From: CAZSBB01 sp964605235
GTDB taxonomy: Bacteria > Planctomycetota > Phycisphaerae > Phycisphaerales > Phycisphaeraceae
NCBI GenBank assembly: GCA_964605235.1
Contig: CAZSBB010000018.1
Coordinates: forward strand, 1-64,000
Length of the DNA stretch: 64,000 nucleotides
Direction of reading: 5' to 3'
The position numbers were made by a program, and so were the translations under genes. Below the pieces are notes generated by a model that saw only the letters and a list, made by a program, of their open reading frames with translations, did not search any database and was not told the DNA's origin. Positions 36,385-46,050 of the stretch are shown in pieces. Each line of letters begins with the position of its first letter. Position 1 is the stretch's first letter.

Positions 36385-36645
36385 CCCGCATCTCCCGGGC
36401 CCCGCGACGTCCTCCGCCCCCTGCCGCAACGCCTGACCAGCCGCGCCCGCCAACCTGGCGCCGGCGCGCCGCGGGCGGGGTTGGGGGGCATGTTTTCCGG
36501 GTATTTCGCGCGTGTTTACGTGCGGTGAACGCCTATCAACAACTAGATACCCCTGCTGAGCAAAGTACATATGGCTTATCGGGCGTGATTTTCCACAATA
36601 GGAAGCGTGGCATGGATGCCCAGTTCCCGTGGAAAGGATTCCGAC
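36385..36645 (+). other. Intergenic region before the FlgM-like gene
   Basis: 261 bp. The first part is a GC-rich, structure-prone stretch (36415-36490) that may end the response-regulator transcript. The second part (36530-36620) is AT-richer than its surroundings and probably holds the promoter of the small gene, but I find no convincing -35/-10 pair, sigma-28 or sigma-54 site. Confidence 0.35.
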
Positions 36646-36957
36646 ATGTCTCGCCTCAGCACTTCCAGCGAAATGGTCAGCGCTCCGACGTTGCAGCAGT
36701 CTGGCCGCGCCTCCCAGTTTGACGATCAGCCGGATCAGGAGGGTGTGCGCTGGGAGCGCATCCGGCGGGTGCAGCGCGATCTCTCGCTGGGCCTGTATGA
36801 CGACCCCGTGATTCTCAATGCTTATGTGGAATTGTCCCTCGATCAGATTATGGCCGATGTCCTGACGACCGATACCACCCGGACCCCCCCGGCTCGTCAG
36901 GCATCTGGCCATTTACGGCCCGCCCCGTCGCTCAAGCTCGGCGCGCCGTTGCAGTAA
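36646..36957 (+). CDS. Small protein with a FlgM-like (anti-sigma-28) region
   Basis: 103 aa. Residues ~35-75 contain WERIRRVQRDLSLGLYDDP followed by VILNAYVELSLDQIMADV, which fits the FlgM C-terminal pattern (R-x-E/K-[IV]-x..-[IL]-x-x-G-x-Y-[DE] ... a long helix ending in D-x-[IL]). FlgM binds sigma-28 to hold back late flagellar genes. The rest is polar and likely disordered, as in FlgM. GGAAAGGA ~10 nt before the ATG supports the start. No flagellar gene is adjacent, so the role is inferred from pattern alone. Confidence 0.55.
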   Translation: MSRLSTSSEMVSAPTLQQSGRASQFDDQPDQEGVRWERIRRVQRDLSLGLYDDPVILNAYVELSLDQIMADVLTTDTTRTPPARQASGHLRPAPSLKLGAPLQ

Positions 36958-36968
36958 CCGCCAAACCC

Positions 36969-37048
36969 AGCCGTCTCTTCACCTTGCCGCCGCCGCCGCG
37001 CATGTCCGTCAGCGCCGCGCAGCCTCGAGGAAAACAGACGGCTATTTT
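36969..37048 (+). terminator. Possible terminator with a long loop
   Basis: AGCCGTCT (36969-36976) pairs with AGACGGCT (37036-37043), followed by ATTTTTAT. It lies 12 bp after the FlgM-like stop codon in a convergent gap. The ~60-nt loop makes it less certain. Confidence 0.45.
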
Positions 37049-37103
37049 TATGCGCGGACCACGCCGGCCCCCACGACGTAACCATACCGGCGGGCGGCTG
37101 GTC

Positions 37104-38102
37104 TCACCGCCCCCATGCCGCCCGGCGCAGCCGATCGTTGATGGCGAGACCCAGCCCCTCCGCGGGGATCGGCATCACCGCGATGCCGCGGAACGTCGGC
37201 CGATCCGCCGCATGCAGCAGCGCAAACAGGTTCGCCGCCGCCTCCACCACATCCCCCGTTTCCGACAGCGCCAGCCGCTGCACCCCCTCGGGCAAGGCCG
37301 ACTGCCGCACCGCGCCAAAGGTCAACCAGACTTCACCCGGCGCCGGCTCGGTGGCGTTGAGCCGCAGCGGGAGCGCCGGGGCATAATGTCGTCCCATCAA
37401 TCCGGGGCTGGCGGGACGGTCGGCTTCACCGAGTGTTTCGCTGAATACCCGGGGCATCTGGCCCAACACCTGGGCAAGTGCTTCCCGCGCCAGTGCCCCC
37501 GGCCGGAGGATCACCGGCTCAGCGCCCGTCAGGTCCAGCACCGTCGATTCCAGGCCCACCGCACACGCCCCGCCCTCGAGCACGCACGCCACCGCCGACC
37601 CCAGCGACGTTCGCACGTGCTCGGCCAGCGTGGGACTGATCTGGCCGGAACGGTTGGCGCTGGGCGCCGCCAACGGCAGCCCCACTTCGCGCAGCAACGC
37701 CAACGCCACCGGATGATTCGGCACCCGCACCGCCAGCGTGTCCAATCCCGCCGACGCCAACGCCGACACCGGGCAATCGGCTGCACGCGGCAACACCAGC
37801 GTAAGCCCACCGGGCCAGAACGCCTGCGCCAGACGCTGCGCCACCGGCGGGAAAACCGTCAATTTCGCCGCCGCTTGCCCATCTGGCACATGGGCGATCA
37901 ACGGATTGAAATGCGGTCGCCCCTTGGCGGCAAAAATGCGCGCCACCGCCTGATCGTTGGTGGCATCGCCCGCCAACCCGTAAACCGTTTCCGTCGGCAG
38001 CGCCACCAGCGCGCCGGCGCGCAGCTGCGCCGCCGCCTGCTGAATCTCCGCCGGGGTGGCGTGCACCGGGGTGGCGGAAGCTGAGTTGGAGTGCTGGGTC
38101 AT
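37104..38102 (-). CDS. L-threonylcarbamoyladenylate synthase (Sua5 type)
   Basis: 332 aa. YrdC/TsaC domain: LPTETVYGLAGDA, AAKGRPHFNPL (KxR ATP/bicarbonate site), WPGGLTLVL and APSANRSGQISPT. After it, LDLTGAEPVILRPGA and SPGLMGRHYAPALPL lead into a C-terminal Rossmann-like domain, marking the long Sua5 form rather than the short TsaC. It makes threonylcarbamoyl-AMP for the t6A37 modification of ANN-decoding tRNAs. ATG at 38102. Divergent from the acyltransferase gene by 133 bp. Confidence 0.92.
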   Translation of the reverse strand: MTQHSNSASATPVHATPAEIQQAAAQLRAGALVALPTETVYGLAGDATNDQAVARIFAAKGRPHFNPLIAHVPDGQAAAKLTVFPPVAQRLAQAFWPGGLTLVLPRAADCPVSALASAGLDTLAVRVPNHPVALALLREVGLPLAAPSANRSGQISPTLAEHVRTSLGSAVACVLEGGACAVGLESTVLDLTGAEPVILRPGALAREALAQVLGQMPRVFSETLGEADRPASPGLMGRHYAPALPLRLNATEPAPGEVWLTFGAVRQSALPEGVQRLALSETGDVVEAAANLFALLHAADRPTFRGIAVMPIPAEGLGLAINDRLRRAAWGR

Positions 38103-38235
38103 GGCAGCAAACTCGCGGGATTCTGGCGCTGGTCGGTCATGTTACCGCCAATCGCCGGCGCCGGGCCGGGTCTGATAACCGCGCGGGCCGCCGCGTCGCT
38201 GCCCAACCCAGCGCCAACCAGTCGATCTTGCCTGC

Positions 38236-38853
38236 ATGAGCCTGGGCAAACTGCTCAAAGCGATCGGCCTGACGGCAGGCGGCCTGCTGGCGCTGCCGGC
38301 GGGTTTGCTCTACGCCCTGCTGCGCCCGGTGCTGGGCCGCGACCGCGCCCTGAGCATGGTCAGCGAGTCCGTCGCGCTCTGGCCGGGGCTGCTGGGGATT
38401 TACCTGCGGCAGGCGTTTTGCCGACTGGTCCTGCCGCGCGTCGGCCGGGACGTGACCATCGGCTTCCTCACCGTGCTGAGCAAAGCCGACGCGGAGCTGG
38501 GCGACGCGGTGTACCTCGGGCGCGGCTGCATGATCGGGCGCGCGACCATCGCCGACGGCGCCCTGCTGGCGGACGGCGTGCAGGTGCTGTCGGGGCGACA
38601 CCAGCATGGCGCGCGCGCGGCTGGCGTGTCGCCCGCTGCGGGTTCGTGGCGTGAGCAGGCGCACCAATACCAACGCGTGCGCATCGGAGCCGGGGCATGG
38701 ATCGGCGCCGGGGCGATCATCCTGGCGGATGTGGGCGACGGCGCGCTGGTGGCGGCCGGGGCGGTGGTGGTCAAACCGGTGCCGGCGGGCACGCAGGTCG
38801 CCGGCGTGCCGGCGCGGCCGATGGCGTCACCGAATGCCGCGCAGGCGGCGTGA
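38236..38853 (+). CDS. Hexapeptide-repeat (left-handed beta-helix) acyltransferase
   Basis: 205 aa. An N-terminal helix (LLKAIGLTAGGLLALPAGLL) may be membrane-associated. The rest shows [LIV]-G-x-x hexads: VGRDVTIG, ELGDAVYLGRGCMIGRATI, RIGAGAWIGAGAIILADV, GDGALVAAGAVVVKPV and the closing AGVPARPM, as in acetyltransferases of polysaccharide synthesis. The HQHG block may hold the catalytic His. Donor and acceptor are unknown. Followed by an AACGAGCCGG element. Confidence 0.8.
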   Translation: MSLGKLLKAIGLTAGGLLALPAGLLYALLRPVLGRDRALSMVSESVALWPGLLGIYLRQAFCRLVLPRVGRDVTIGFLTVLSKADAELGDAVYLGRGCMIGRATIADGALLADGVQVLSGRHQHGARAAGVSPAAGSWREQAHQYQRVRIGAGAWIGAGAIILADVGDGALVAAGAVVVKPVPAGTQVAGVPARPMASPNAAQAA

Positions 38854-38862
38854 ATTGCAGTC

Positions 38863-38979
38863 AACGAGCCGGATGCGTCAGAGACGGGCAGCGTGCCGGA
38901 CCGCCCAAAGCCCGTGGTGCTTGCCGTTGGATTCCTGAACACCGGACGCCCAACCCGTCGCTGACGCTTCCGGCTCGTC
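38863..38979. repeat. AACGAGCCGG inverted-repeat element, copy 3 (117 bp)
   Basis: Starts AACGAGCCGGATGCGTCAGA, ends GCTGACGCTTCCGGCTCGT. It occupies most of the convergent gap between the acyltransferase and STAS genes. Confidence 0.78.
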
Positions 38980-38999
38980 AGGGTGAGGCGCTGCCGGGT

Positions 39000-39359
39000 T
39001 TAATTCGCTTCCAGGGCTTCGAGCGCGTCGTCGAGCGTGTCGTCCATGGGGATGATCGAATCCAACTTGACCACGGCAAAGGCAACCTGAATGTCCGGGA
39101 TGGCGTTGCACAGGCGCACTTCGCCCCGCTGCCGGCGGATGCGCAGGGTCAGCGCCATGATGACGCCGAGCATCAGCGAGGAGATGCGGTCCACTTCCGC
39201 CATGTCGAGCACGACCTGCGGCTTGTCGACGTTCTCGATCACCAGCGCCAGCCGCTGCTTGAGTTCCTCGGGATCGCTCTGGGCGATCATCAGATCCTTG
39301 ACCCGAATCACCGCGACCTTGCCGCGGCGAACGACAGTGCTGTTGGGCACTTTGGACAT
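39000..39359 (-). CDS. STAS-domain anti-sigma factor antagonist
   Basis: 119 aa forming one STAS domain. VVLDMAEVDRISSLMLGVI holds the conserved D-x-x-x-[IL]-S-S region in which a Ser is phosphorylated by the partner kinase in SpoIIAA/RsbV-type partner switching. It would release a sigma factor or act as a stress-signalling switch. The partner kinase/anti-sigma factor is not encoded nearby. ATG 39359 has GGAG upstream on the minus strand, so the Met at 39386 is not used. Confidence 0.85.
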   Translation of the reverse strand: MSKVPNSTVVRRGKVAVIRVKDLMIAQSDPEELKQRLALVIENVDKPQVVLDMAEVDRISSLMLGVIMALTLRIRRQRGEVRLCNAIPDIQVAFAVVKLDSIIPMDDTLDDALEALEAN

Positions 39360-39426
39360 CGGCGGACTCCTCATCTTCCCGGGCATATCATCGGGAGCAA
39401 TGTACTGATTGCAAGCGATTTTTGCA

Positions 39427-39496
39427 GGGGGCTAAAAAAGGGGATAAGTACATTATTTTTCATAAAATAATGTACTTATCCCCTTTTTTAGCCCCC
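39427..39496. repeat. Perfect long palindrome around GGGGATAAGTACATTATTTT, copy 3
   Basis: Arms 39427-39459 and 39464-39496, 33 bp perfect, 4-nt loop. The outer arm is GGGGGCTAAAAA, matching neither other copy but complementary to its own partner. Its GGGGGCTAA end resembles the TTAGCCCCC hairpins after genes. Confidence 0.85.
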
Positions 39497-39536
39497 GCCG
39501 CGCCGCTCGTGCAGGCCTGCGGTCAAACGCAACATG

Positions 39537-39681
39537 CTACACTACCGGACTGCCCGCCTCCCTCCCCCGGCCCCCCGGAAGTTGCCCCCGGTAGTTGCCC
39601 CCGGAGGTTGCCCCTGGAAATGGCCCAGGGCAATTCGGAAGCCGACGGGGAGTTCACGCGCTACCTGACCTGGAGCCACAC
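39537..39681 (+). promoter_or_regulatory. glyS leader with a 13-bp tandem repeat
   Basis: TACACT at 39537-39542 may be the -10 element. From 39577 to ~39628 the leader is a 13-bp tandem repeat (GGAAGTTGCCCCC, GGTAGTTGCCCCC, GGAGGTTGCCCCT, then a decayed copy). No T-box is recognisable. GGAG at 39672 serves the ATG. Confidence 0.4.
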
Positions 39682-41058
<1,377 letters not shown>

Positions 41059-41111
41059 CGGGCGGCAACTGCACGCCGAATCGCCGCACCAACCGATGAT
41101 ATGTGCTTCTG

Positions 41112-41201
41112 AACGAGCCCCGACCGTGAGGGAGGGGTTGTCTGCATTGTGGCCAAATCCTGCGGCTGCGCCGCAACCGCTTGCTGACGCGCGCGGCTCG
41201 T
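41112..41201. repeat. Variant AACGAGCCCC inverted-repeat element
   Basis: AACGAGCCCCGACCGTGAGG at the left faces GCTGACGCGCGCGGCTCGT at the right, ~90 bp. It appears to be a shorter or decayed relative of the 117-bp family. Confidence 0.5.
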
Positions 41202-41313
41202 GACGGGCTTCGGCCGCTGGGCTGGTGCTGTTTTATCCCGCACTTTTGCATTTCCCCGCCGATTGCACCACCATGCAACCCCTGGCTGACGCCGGCCCGC
41301 AAGGAGTTGTTGC

Positions 41314-42852
41314 ATGTCCGCAGCATTGCCGCTCAATGTCCTGCATGTCCTGTCCGATCAGCATCTGGCGACCTGCCTGGGCGCGGCCGGGCATCCGCAG
41401 GCGCTCATGCCCAATCTCGACCGCCTCGCCGCCAGCGGGGTGCGGTTCACCAACGCTTACTGTCAGAACCCCATCTGCACGCCCAGCCGGGTGAGTGTGC
41501 TCAGCGGTCAGTATTGCCACAACCACGGTTACTTCGGCCTGTCCGGCCCGGCGCCGGCGCGGCTGCCCAGCTTCCTCCAGCATTTTCGCGCCCACGGCTA
41601 CCGCACCGCGGGCATCGGCAAACTGCATCTGCCCAATGATCCGCAGGACTGGATCGCCGACCACGTGGACCTGTATGCCGAGTGCTACGACTACAAGCAG
41701 CGCGAGCGCAGTCGGCAGCAATCGCGTTACTACGATTTCCTGCGCGCACAGGGGTTGTCCTCAGCCGACGACGACAGCATCGCGCTGGGTGATTTGCCGG
41801 GTCAGCAGCAGCATGAAGCCCGGCCCAGTCGGCTGAGCTTCGACCAATGCGTGGAAGGCTGGATCGTCAGCACGGCTAAGCAATTCATCGACGACGCCAG
41901 CGCCGCCCAACAGCCGTTCTGCATGCAGGTGTCGTTCCCCCGGCCGCATCAGTGCTACGCCCCGGACCAACGCTTCTGGGAGATGTATCCCGAGGATCTG
42001 GAGCTGCCCCCCACGCTCAACCAGGACCCCGCCGGCCGACCTCCGCATTTTCAACAGACGTTCGCCAAGTACCGACGGCAGGAAGGCTCCTACGAACCCA
42101 GGGGTTTTGAGCATCTCGCCCGGCGGGTGTGGCGTGGCTACCTCGCGTGCATCACGCAGGTGGATTACGCGCTGGGTTTGCTGCTGGATCATCTGGAAAA
42201 CACGGGGCTGGCGCAGCGCACCATCGTGGTCTACCATTCCGACCATGGGGCGTACAGCGGCACGCATGGCATCCCGGAGAAGGCGCCGGGCATCTGTTCG
42301 GAAGCAGTGTGTCGGGTGCCGATGATCTGGCGCGTACCAGAGCTGGCATCCAGCGGCGCCGTGTGCGAACAACTGGTCGAGAACATCGACGTAGCATCCA
42401 CGCTGCCAGCGTTGTGCGGGCTCGAGCCCATGGACTCGACGGATGGCGTGGACCTTGCCCCCCTGCTGCGCGGCGCGGATCAGCCGGTGCGCAACGCAGC
42501 CTTCACGGAAAATCCGTGGAGCAAGGCGGTGCGCTGGGAGCACTGGCGCTTCGTGCATTACCAGCCGGAGATGTTTGGCGGGCAGGATGTCGGCGAGTTG
42601 TACGACCTGGCGGCCGACCCGAACGAAGCGCGCAATCTGTATCACGACCCCGCGCATCAGCCACAGGTGCAGCACGCGCGCATGTTGCTGCTGCAATGGC
42701 TCATTCGCAGCCAGCGGGTGGTGACGCACTGGTCGCCGATGGGAATGCCGTCCGACCATGGCCCGCGCTATCCGCTGGCGGGTGATGGCAAGGAGTCGTA
42801 CGGCCCGGGCCCGCTGGCGACGGCGCAGGCGGGTCGGTTGACGTACCTGTGA
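41314..42852 (+). CDS. Type I sulfatase (Cys-type)
   Basis: 512 aa. The sulfatase signature C55-T-P-S-R59 places the Cys that an anaerobic or oxygen-dependent maturase turns into formylglycine. D15-Q16 and the later YHSDHGAY (metal Asp-His) complete the alkaline-phosphatase-like site. No signal peptide is visible, so it may act in the cytoplasm, unlike most planctomycete sulfatases. Substrate: a sulfated sugar or phenol, unknown. No maturase gene is adjacent. AAGGAG before the ATG fixes the start. Confidence 0.9.
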   Translation: MSAALPLNVLHVLSDQHLATCLGAAGHPQALMPNLDRLAASGVRFTNAYCQNPICTPSRVSVLSGQYCHNHGYFGLSGPAPARLPSFLQHFRAHGYRTAGIGKLHLPNDPQDWIADHVDLYAECYDYKQRERSRQQSRYYDFLRAQGLSSADDDSIALGDLPGQQQHEARPSRLSFDQCVEGWIVSTAKQFIDDASAAQQPFCMQVSFPRPHQCYAPDQRFWEMYPEDLELPPTLNQDPAGRPPHFQQTFAKYRRQEGSYEPRGFEHLARRVWRGYLACITQVDYALGLLLDHLENTGLAQRTIVVYHSDHGAYSGTHGIPEKAPGICSEAVCRVPMIWRVPELASSGAVCEQLVENIDVASTLPALCGLEPMDSTDGVDLAPLLRGADQPVRNAAFTENPWSKAVRWEHWRFVHYQPEMFGGQDVGELYDLAADPNEARNLYHDPAHQPQVQHARMLLLQWLIRSQRVVTHWSPMGMPSDHGPRYPLAGDGKESYGPGPLATAQAGRLTYL

Positions 42853-42976
42853 GCGCGGGGGCAGCGTCAGTCCATGGCTGTGGTTGCGTTCGCACAGCGA
42901 GTCCTCCCCAGCGTTTGCTGCAGGGCGCGCTGGGCGAGCGCCAAGGTTTTGCAACGGCTGGCGGTGACTGGTTGGT

Positions 42977-43750
42977 TCACCAGATTTTGGTGCGCAGCAG
43001 ATTGAGAATGACGCTTTTGCGGTCAATGTCCAGAAAGGTGGGCAGCGGCCCGATGCCGGCGGTCTGCCAGGCCGGGGGTTGACGGGGACTGCCCTCATCA
43101 ACGCCGGCGGGTTCCGGGGCTTTTGCCGACGTGGGGACAGCAGGTCTGCTCGTCATCACCACAGCGGGTTTGTCGTTGGCGGCTGGGGTCGCGGGAGAGG
43201 CAATTCTGGAAGCTTCCGCACCGGCAGCGCGACGGGTGCGACCCGCGCGCGGGGCAGCCGCCTGCAAACTGGCCGCCACGGCTGTGGACACCGTCTGTGG
43301 CGTGGGCGTGGCGGGGGCGGCAACAGGTTTGGCGGAGGCGTGGGCTGAGCTGGCTGGGGCGTCCTTGAGCTCGCGCATCAGCTTGCCCATGTGGGCAACA
43401 GGGTAGAGCACGGCAATTTCGTCATAGCGGATCGCCGCCAGAGGAATGCTTTTGCCCAGCGATTCGGGGAGCGCCGCCTCGGCGTGTTCGCCGCCCTGAC
43501 AATAGCGGAGCACGACTTCTTCCAGGAAATCGTCGAAGTCCTGCACGGGCGCCTGTTCCCGGCTGCGCTGGGGGTTGATGGAAATCAACCGGGCGTTGAG
43601 CAGCATGCAGACTTCATCGAGGGCCTGGTTGAGGCCGGTGTTGAAGTAGCCGGCGCAGCCGTAGCCGGAGCGCAGCAGACACGCCACCGGCAGGTAGTCG
43701 ACCGCCTGGGTGTCCGCGCCAACGACTTTGAGAAAATCCCTGCGGTTCAT
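42977..43750 (-). CDS. Hypothetical protein with an Ala/Pro-rich linker
   Basis: 257 aa, no recognised family. Residues 1-125 look folded (MNRRDFLKVVGADTQAVDYL, then NTGLNQALDEVCMLLNARLI and DFDDFLEEVVLRYCQGG). Residues ~130-225 are low-complexity Ala/Pro/Ser/Thr, and the end (GPLPTFLDIDRKSVILNLL) is a short conserved-looking tail. AAGG upstream of ATG 43750 supports the start. Downstream of rplI on the same strand with a 92-bp gap, so possibly in the ribosomal-protein transcript. Confidence 0.6.
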   Translation of the reverse strand: MNRRDFLKVVGADTQAVDYLPVACLLRSGYGCAGYFNTGLNQALDEVCMLLNARLISINPQRSREQAPVQDFDDFLEEVVLRYCQGGEHAEAALPESLGKSIPLAAIRYDEIAVLYPVAHMGKLMRELKDAPASSAHASAKPVAAPATPTPQTVSTAVAASLQAAAPRAGRTRRAAGAEASRIASPATPAANDKPAVVMTSRPAVPTSAKAPEPAGVDEGSPRQPPAWQTAGIGPLPTFLDIDRKSVILNLLRTKIW

Positions 43751-43842
43751 CCTGTTCCCTTCCAGCTGAGCTGAGGCAGGGCGCAGGATAGCGGCAGCGG
43801 GTGGTGAACCCAACTAATTTTTGATGAGGAGCGCGCTGAGAA

Positions 43843-44367
43843 TTACTTCTCGTCGGCTGCGGCGGGCTGGGCTTCTGCTTCCGCCTCGGGTTCGGCGTCG
43901 AGTTGCTCGGTGGGCTTGTCGGAGACGACCCAGAGCTTGATCTCGGTGCGCAGATCGTTGGCGAGCACGAGGGGGATGTCGTAGCTGTCGAGGCGTTTGA
44001 TCTGCTCGCCGATGCGGACCATGCGGTCTTCGATCTTGAAGCCTTCGTCGCGCAGGGCCTGGGCGATGTCGTGCTGGGAGACGCCGCCGAAGAGCACGCC
44101 TTGTTCGTTGGCGGAGCGCTGCATGGTCAGTTCGTGGCCGTGCAGTTTTTCGAGCATCTGCTCCATCTGGGCGCGGAGGGCTTTGAGCTCAGCTTCGACG
44201 CGGGCGCGTTCCTCGGCGAGATGGGCGATGGCGCCGGGGGTGGGCTTGGTCGCCATGCCCAGGGGCAGGAGATAGTTGCGGGCGTAGCCGGGACGCACTT
44301 TCACGACGTCGCCGACGATGCCCAGATTGTCCACCGTTTTGGTCAGCAGCAGTTCAACCGTTTTCAT
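43843..44367 (-). CDS. rplI: Ribosomal protein bL9
   Basis: 174 aa. The signature VGDVVKVRPGYARNYLLPLG is unmistakable, then a long connecting helix and the C-terminal rRNA-binding domain. It binds 23S rRNA at the base of the L1 stalk. A short acidic Ala/Glu tail follows the usual ~150 residues. It lies downstream of ssb, but the expected rpsR gene between them is missing. Confidence 0.96.
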   Translation of the reverse strand: MKTVELLLTKTVDNLGIVGDVVKVRPGYARNYLLPLGMATKPTPGAIAHLAEERARVEAELKALRAQMEQMLEKLHGHELTMQRSANEQGVLFGGVSQHDIAQALRDEGFKIEDRMVRIGEQIKRLDSYDIPLVLANDLRTEIKLWVVSDKPTEQLDAEPEAEAEAQPAAADEK

Positions 44368-44474
44368 GGTGTCCTTCCCAAGTTGGGAATGAAGTTAGGC
44401 GTCGGCCCGCCAGACCACGCGGTCGGCGGCGGTACACCAGCATGACCGAACATTCCAGAACATTTACATAAGCA

Positions 44475-44586
44475 TCACCACAGAGGCACAGAGGACACAG
44501 AGCAGGAAAACAAGTCATCCATTCGCGCGGCAAACAACCATTTGCTCTGTGTGTTTCCTCTGTGTTCTCTGTGACTCTGTGGTGAA
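44475..44586. repeat. CACAGAG-type inverted-repeat element, copy 4
   Basis: TCACCACAGAGGCACAGAGG faces TTCTCTGTGACTCTGTGGTGA, 112 bp. It lies between ssb and rplI, exactly where rpsR normally sits. Confidence 0.78.
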
Positions 44587-44607
44587 ACTGCCTTGAGGCA
44601 TGGTTGC

Positions 44608-45171
44608 TTAAAAGGGAATCTCGTCCTCGTTGACGGGTTGATGCGGATCTTCGTCCGGGTAGGAGTTGCTCGGCGGGCCATCCTGCGGCGCCCGGCCACG
44701 GTTGCCGTAGCCCGCGCCGCCGCCGCGCGGCGCACCGCCGGCCGCACCGCCGCCCCGGCTCTGACCCTGGCCGCGCGGGGCGCTGTTGCCGTAGTTGCCG
44801 CCACCACCGCCGCCGCCGCCTTCATCGCCACCTCCGGCGCCGCGGCTGTCGATGAACTGGAAGTTCTCGACCACGACCTTCAGGCGGGACCGGCTGTTGC
44901 CTTCCTTGTCCTGCCACTGGTCGAGGCGCAGGCGACCTTCGATGAAGACCGGGCGACCTTTGGTGAGGTATTGGTTGAGCAGCTCGGCGGTTTTGCCGAA
45001 GGCTTCGCAATCGACGAAGGTGGTTTCTTCCTGCTGCTCGCCCTGCTGGTTGCGCCAGCGGCGGTTGATGGCGAGCCCCAGCGAGACCACGGCGGTATTG
45101 CTGGGCAGATAGCGCAGCTCCGGGTCGCGGGTGAGGTTGCCCATCAGCAGCACGCGATTGAGATTGGGCAT
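44608..45171 (-). CDS. ssb: Single-stranded DNA-binding protein
   Basis: 187 aa. OB-fold: MPNLNRVLLMGNLTRDPELR, then VSLGLAINRRW, TTFVDCEAFGKTAELL and GRPVFIEGRLRLDQW. A long Gly/Arg-rich linker leads to the acidic C-terminal tip DEDEIPF-like (VNEDEIPF), which recruits repair proteins. ATG 45171 has GGGAGG 8 nt upstream; the in-frame ATG at 45192 would add seven residues not found in SSBs. Follows rpsF by 63 bp. Confidence 0.95.
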   Translation of the reverse strand: MPNLNRVLLMGNLTRDPELRYLPSNTAVVSLGLAINRRWRNQQGEQQEETTFVDCEAFGKTAELLNQYLTKGRPVFIEGRLRLDQWQDKEGNSRSRLKVVVENFQFIDSRGAGGGDEGGGGGGGGNYGNSAPRGQGQSRGGGAAGGAPRGGGAGYGNRGRAPQDGPPSNSYPDEDPHQPVNEDEIPF

Positions 45172-45234
45172 GGGATCGCCTCCCGTCGCCATGCCGCGTC
45201 CGGCTCTGCAGCCGCCACGGCGTGGGCATGGGGA

Positions 45235-45681
45235 TTATTCGTCGGTCGCTTCGTCGCCGTCGCCATCGACGACTTCGGCGTCACCCTCGCGGCCGGCTTC
45301 CTGTTTACGCAGGGCGGCCTCGGTGTCGAGCTTGCCGTCGCGCTTGATGATTTCCAACTCGGCGTCGCCGATGTAATCCGCTTTGATGATCAGCACGCGG
45401 AGGACCTGCTCGGAGAGGTTGACGTCGCGTTCGATGTTGGCGATCAGCGCCGGGCGGGCGTTGAAGTAGACGAGCACGAAGGCGCCGCGGCGGGCGCCGC
45501 CGATTTCGTACGCCAGCCGGCGGTCATCCCACTTGGTGATGGCGACGATCTCGGCTTCGGCGCGGGCGAGGATTTCCTTGACGTGGTCCATGGCGCCGGC
45601 GAAATCGCTGGCGACCGCGCCCTGGCTGAGCAGGAACAGACCTTCGTACAGGTTGGTTTTGGCGACAGTGGCTGTGGTCAT
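45235..45681 (-). CDS. rpsF: Ribosomal protein bS6
   Basis: 148 aa. YEGLFLLSQ at the start, WDDRRLAYEIGGARRGAFVLVYF in the core (S18/rRNA contact) and VLRVLIIKADY match bS6, which binds 16S rRNA with S18. The C-terminal ~30 residues are acidic (DAEVVDGDGDEATDE), as in many bS6. AGGAG upstream of ATG 45681 fixes the start. First gene of the rpsF-ssb-(no rpsR)-rplI set. Confidence 0.95.
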   Translation of the reverse strand: MTTATVAKTNLYEGLFLLSQGAVASDFAGAMDHVKEILARAEAEIVAITKWDDRRLAYEIGGARRGAFVLVYFNARPALIANIERDVNLSEQVLRVLIIKADYIGDAELEIIKRDGKLDTEAALRKQEAGREGDAEVVDGDGDEATDE

Positions 45682-46050
45682 GGACCGCTCTCCTGTAGGC
45701 CGGCAGCCTGGCGACGCGCCAAACCGTGGTCCCACGCCATGTGGGGCCGACCTGATGGGAACGGAGCAGTATACGGAGAGGCGCTGGGGGTTGCAAAGCC
45801 GGGGAAGGCGGCAGGAGCGGGCAGGCGGTGGAGCGAGTCGATGACCACACGCACCCGCCCACTGGCGTGGGCGGCTCGGAAGGCAGCAGCGCTCGTTTCC
45901 CTCCGAGCCACCCACGCCAGTGGGTGGGTTCCCCCGGACACCCCCGGCCCCCGGACATCCCCCGGACATCCCCCGGACAACCCCGGACAACCCCCAGTTC
46001 CCCCACGCCGTCATCCCTGCCGCGCCGCGGTTGCTACAATCCTCGTCTGG
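45682..46050. other. Intergenic region with an inverted repeat and C-rich tandem units
   Basis: 369 bp between rpsF and tRNA-Arg. CACCCGCCCACTGGCGTGGG (from 45852) faces CCCACGCCAGTGGGTGGGT (ends 45929), ~78 bp. Then 45931-45990 is a run of CCCCCGGACA-type units, about six copies with small changes. No gene is seen. Confidence 0.6.
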
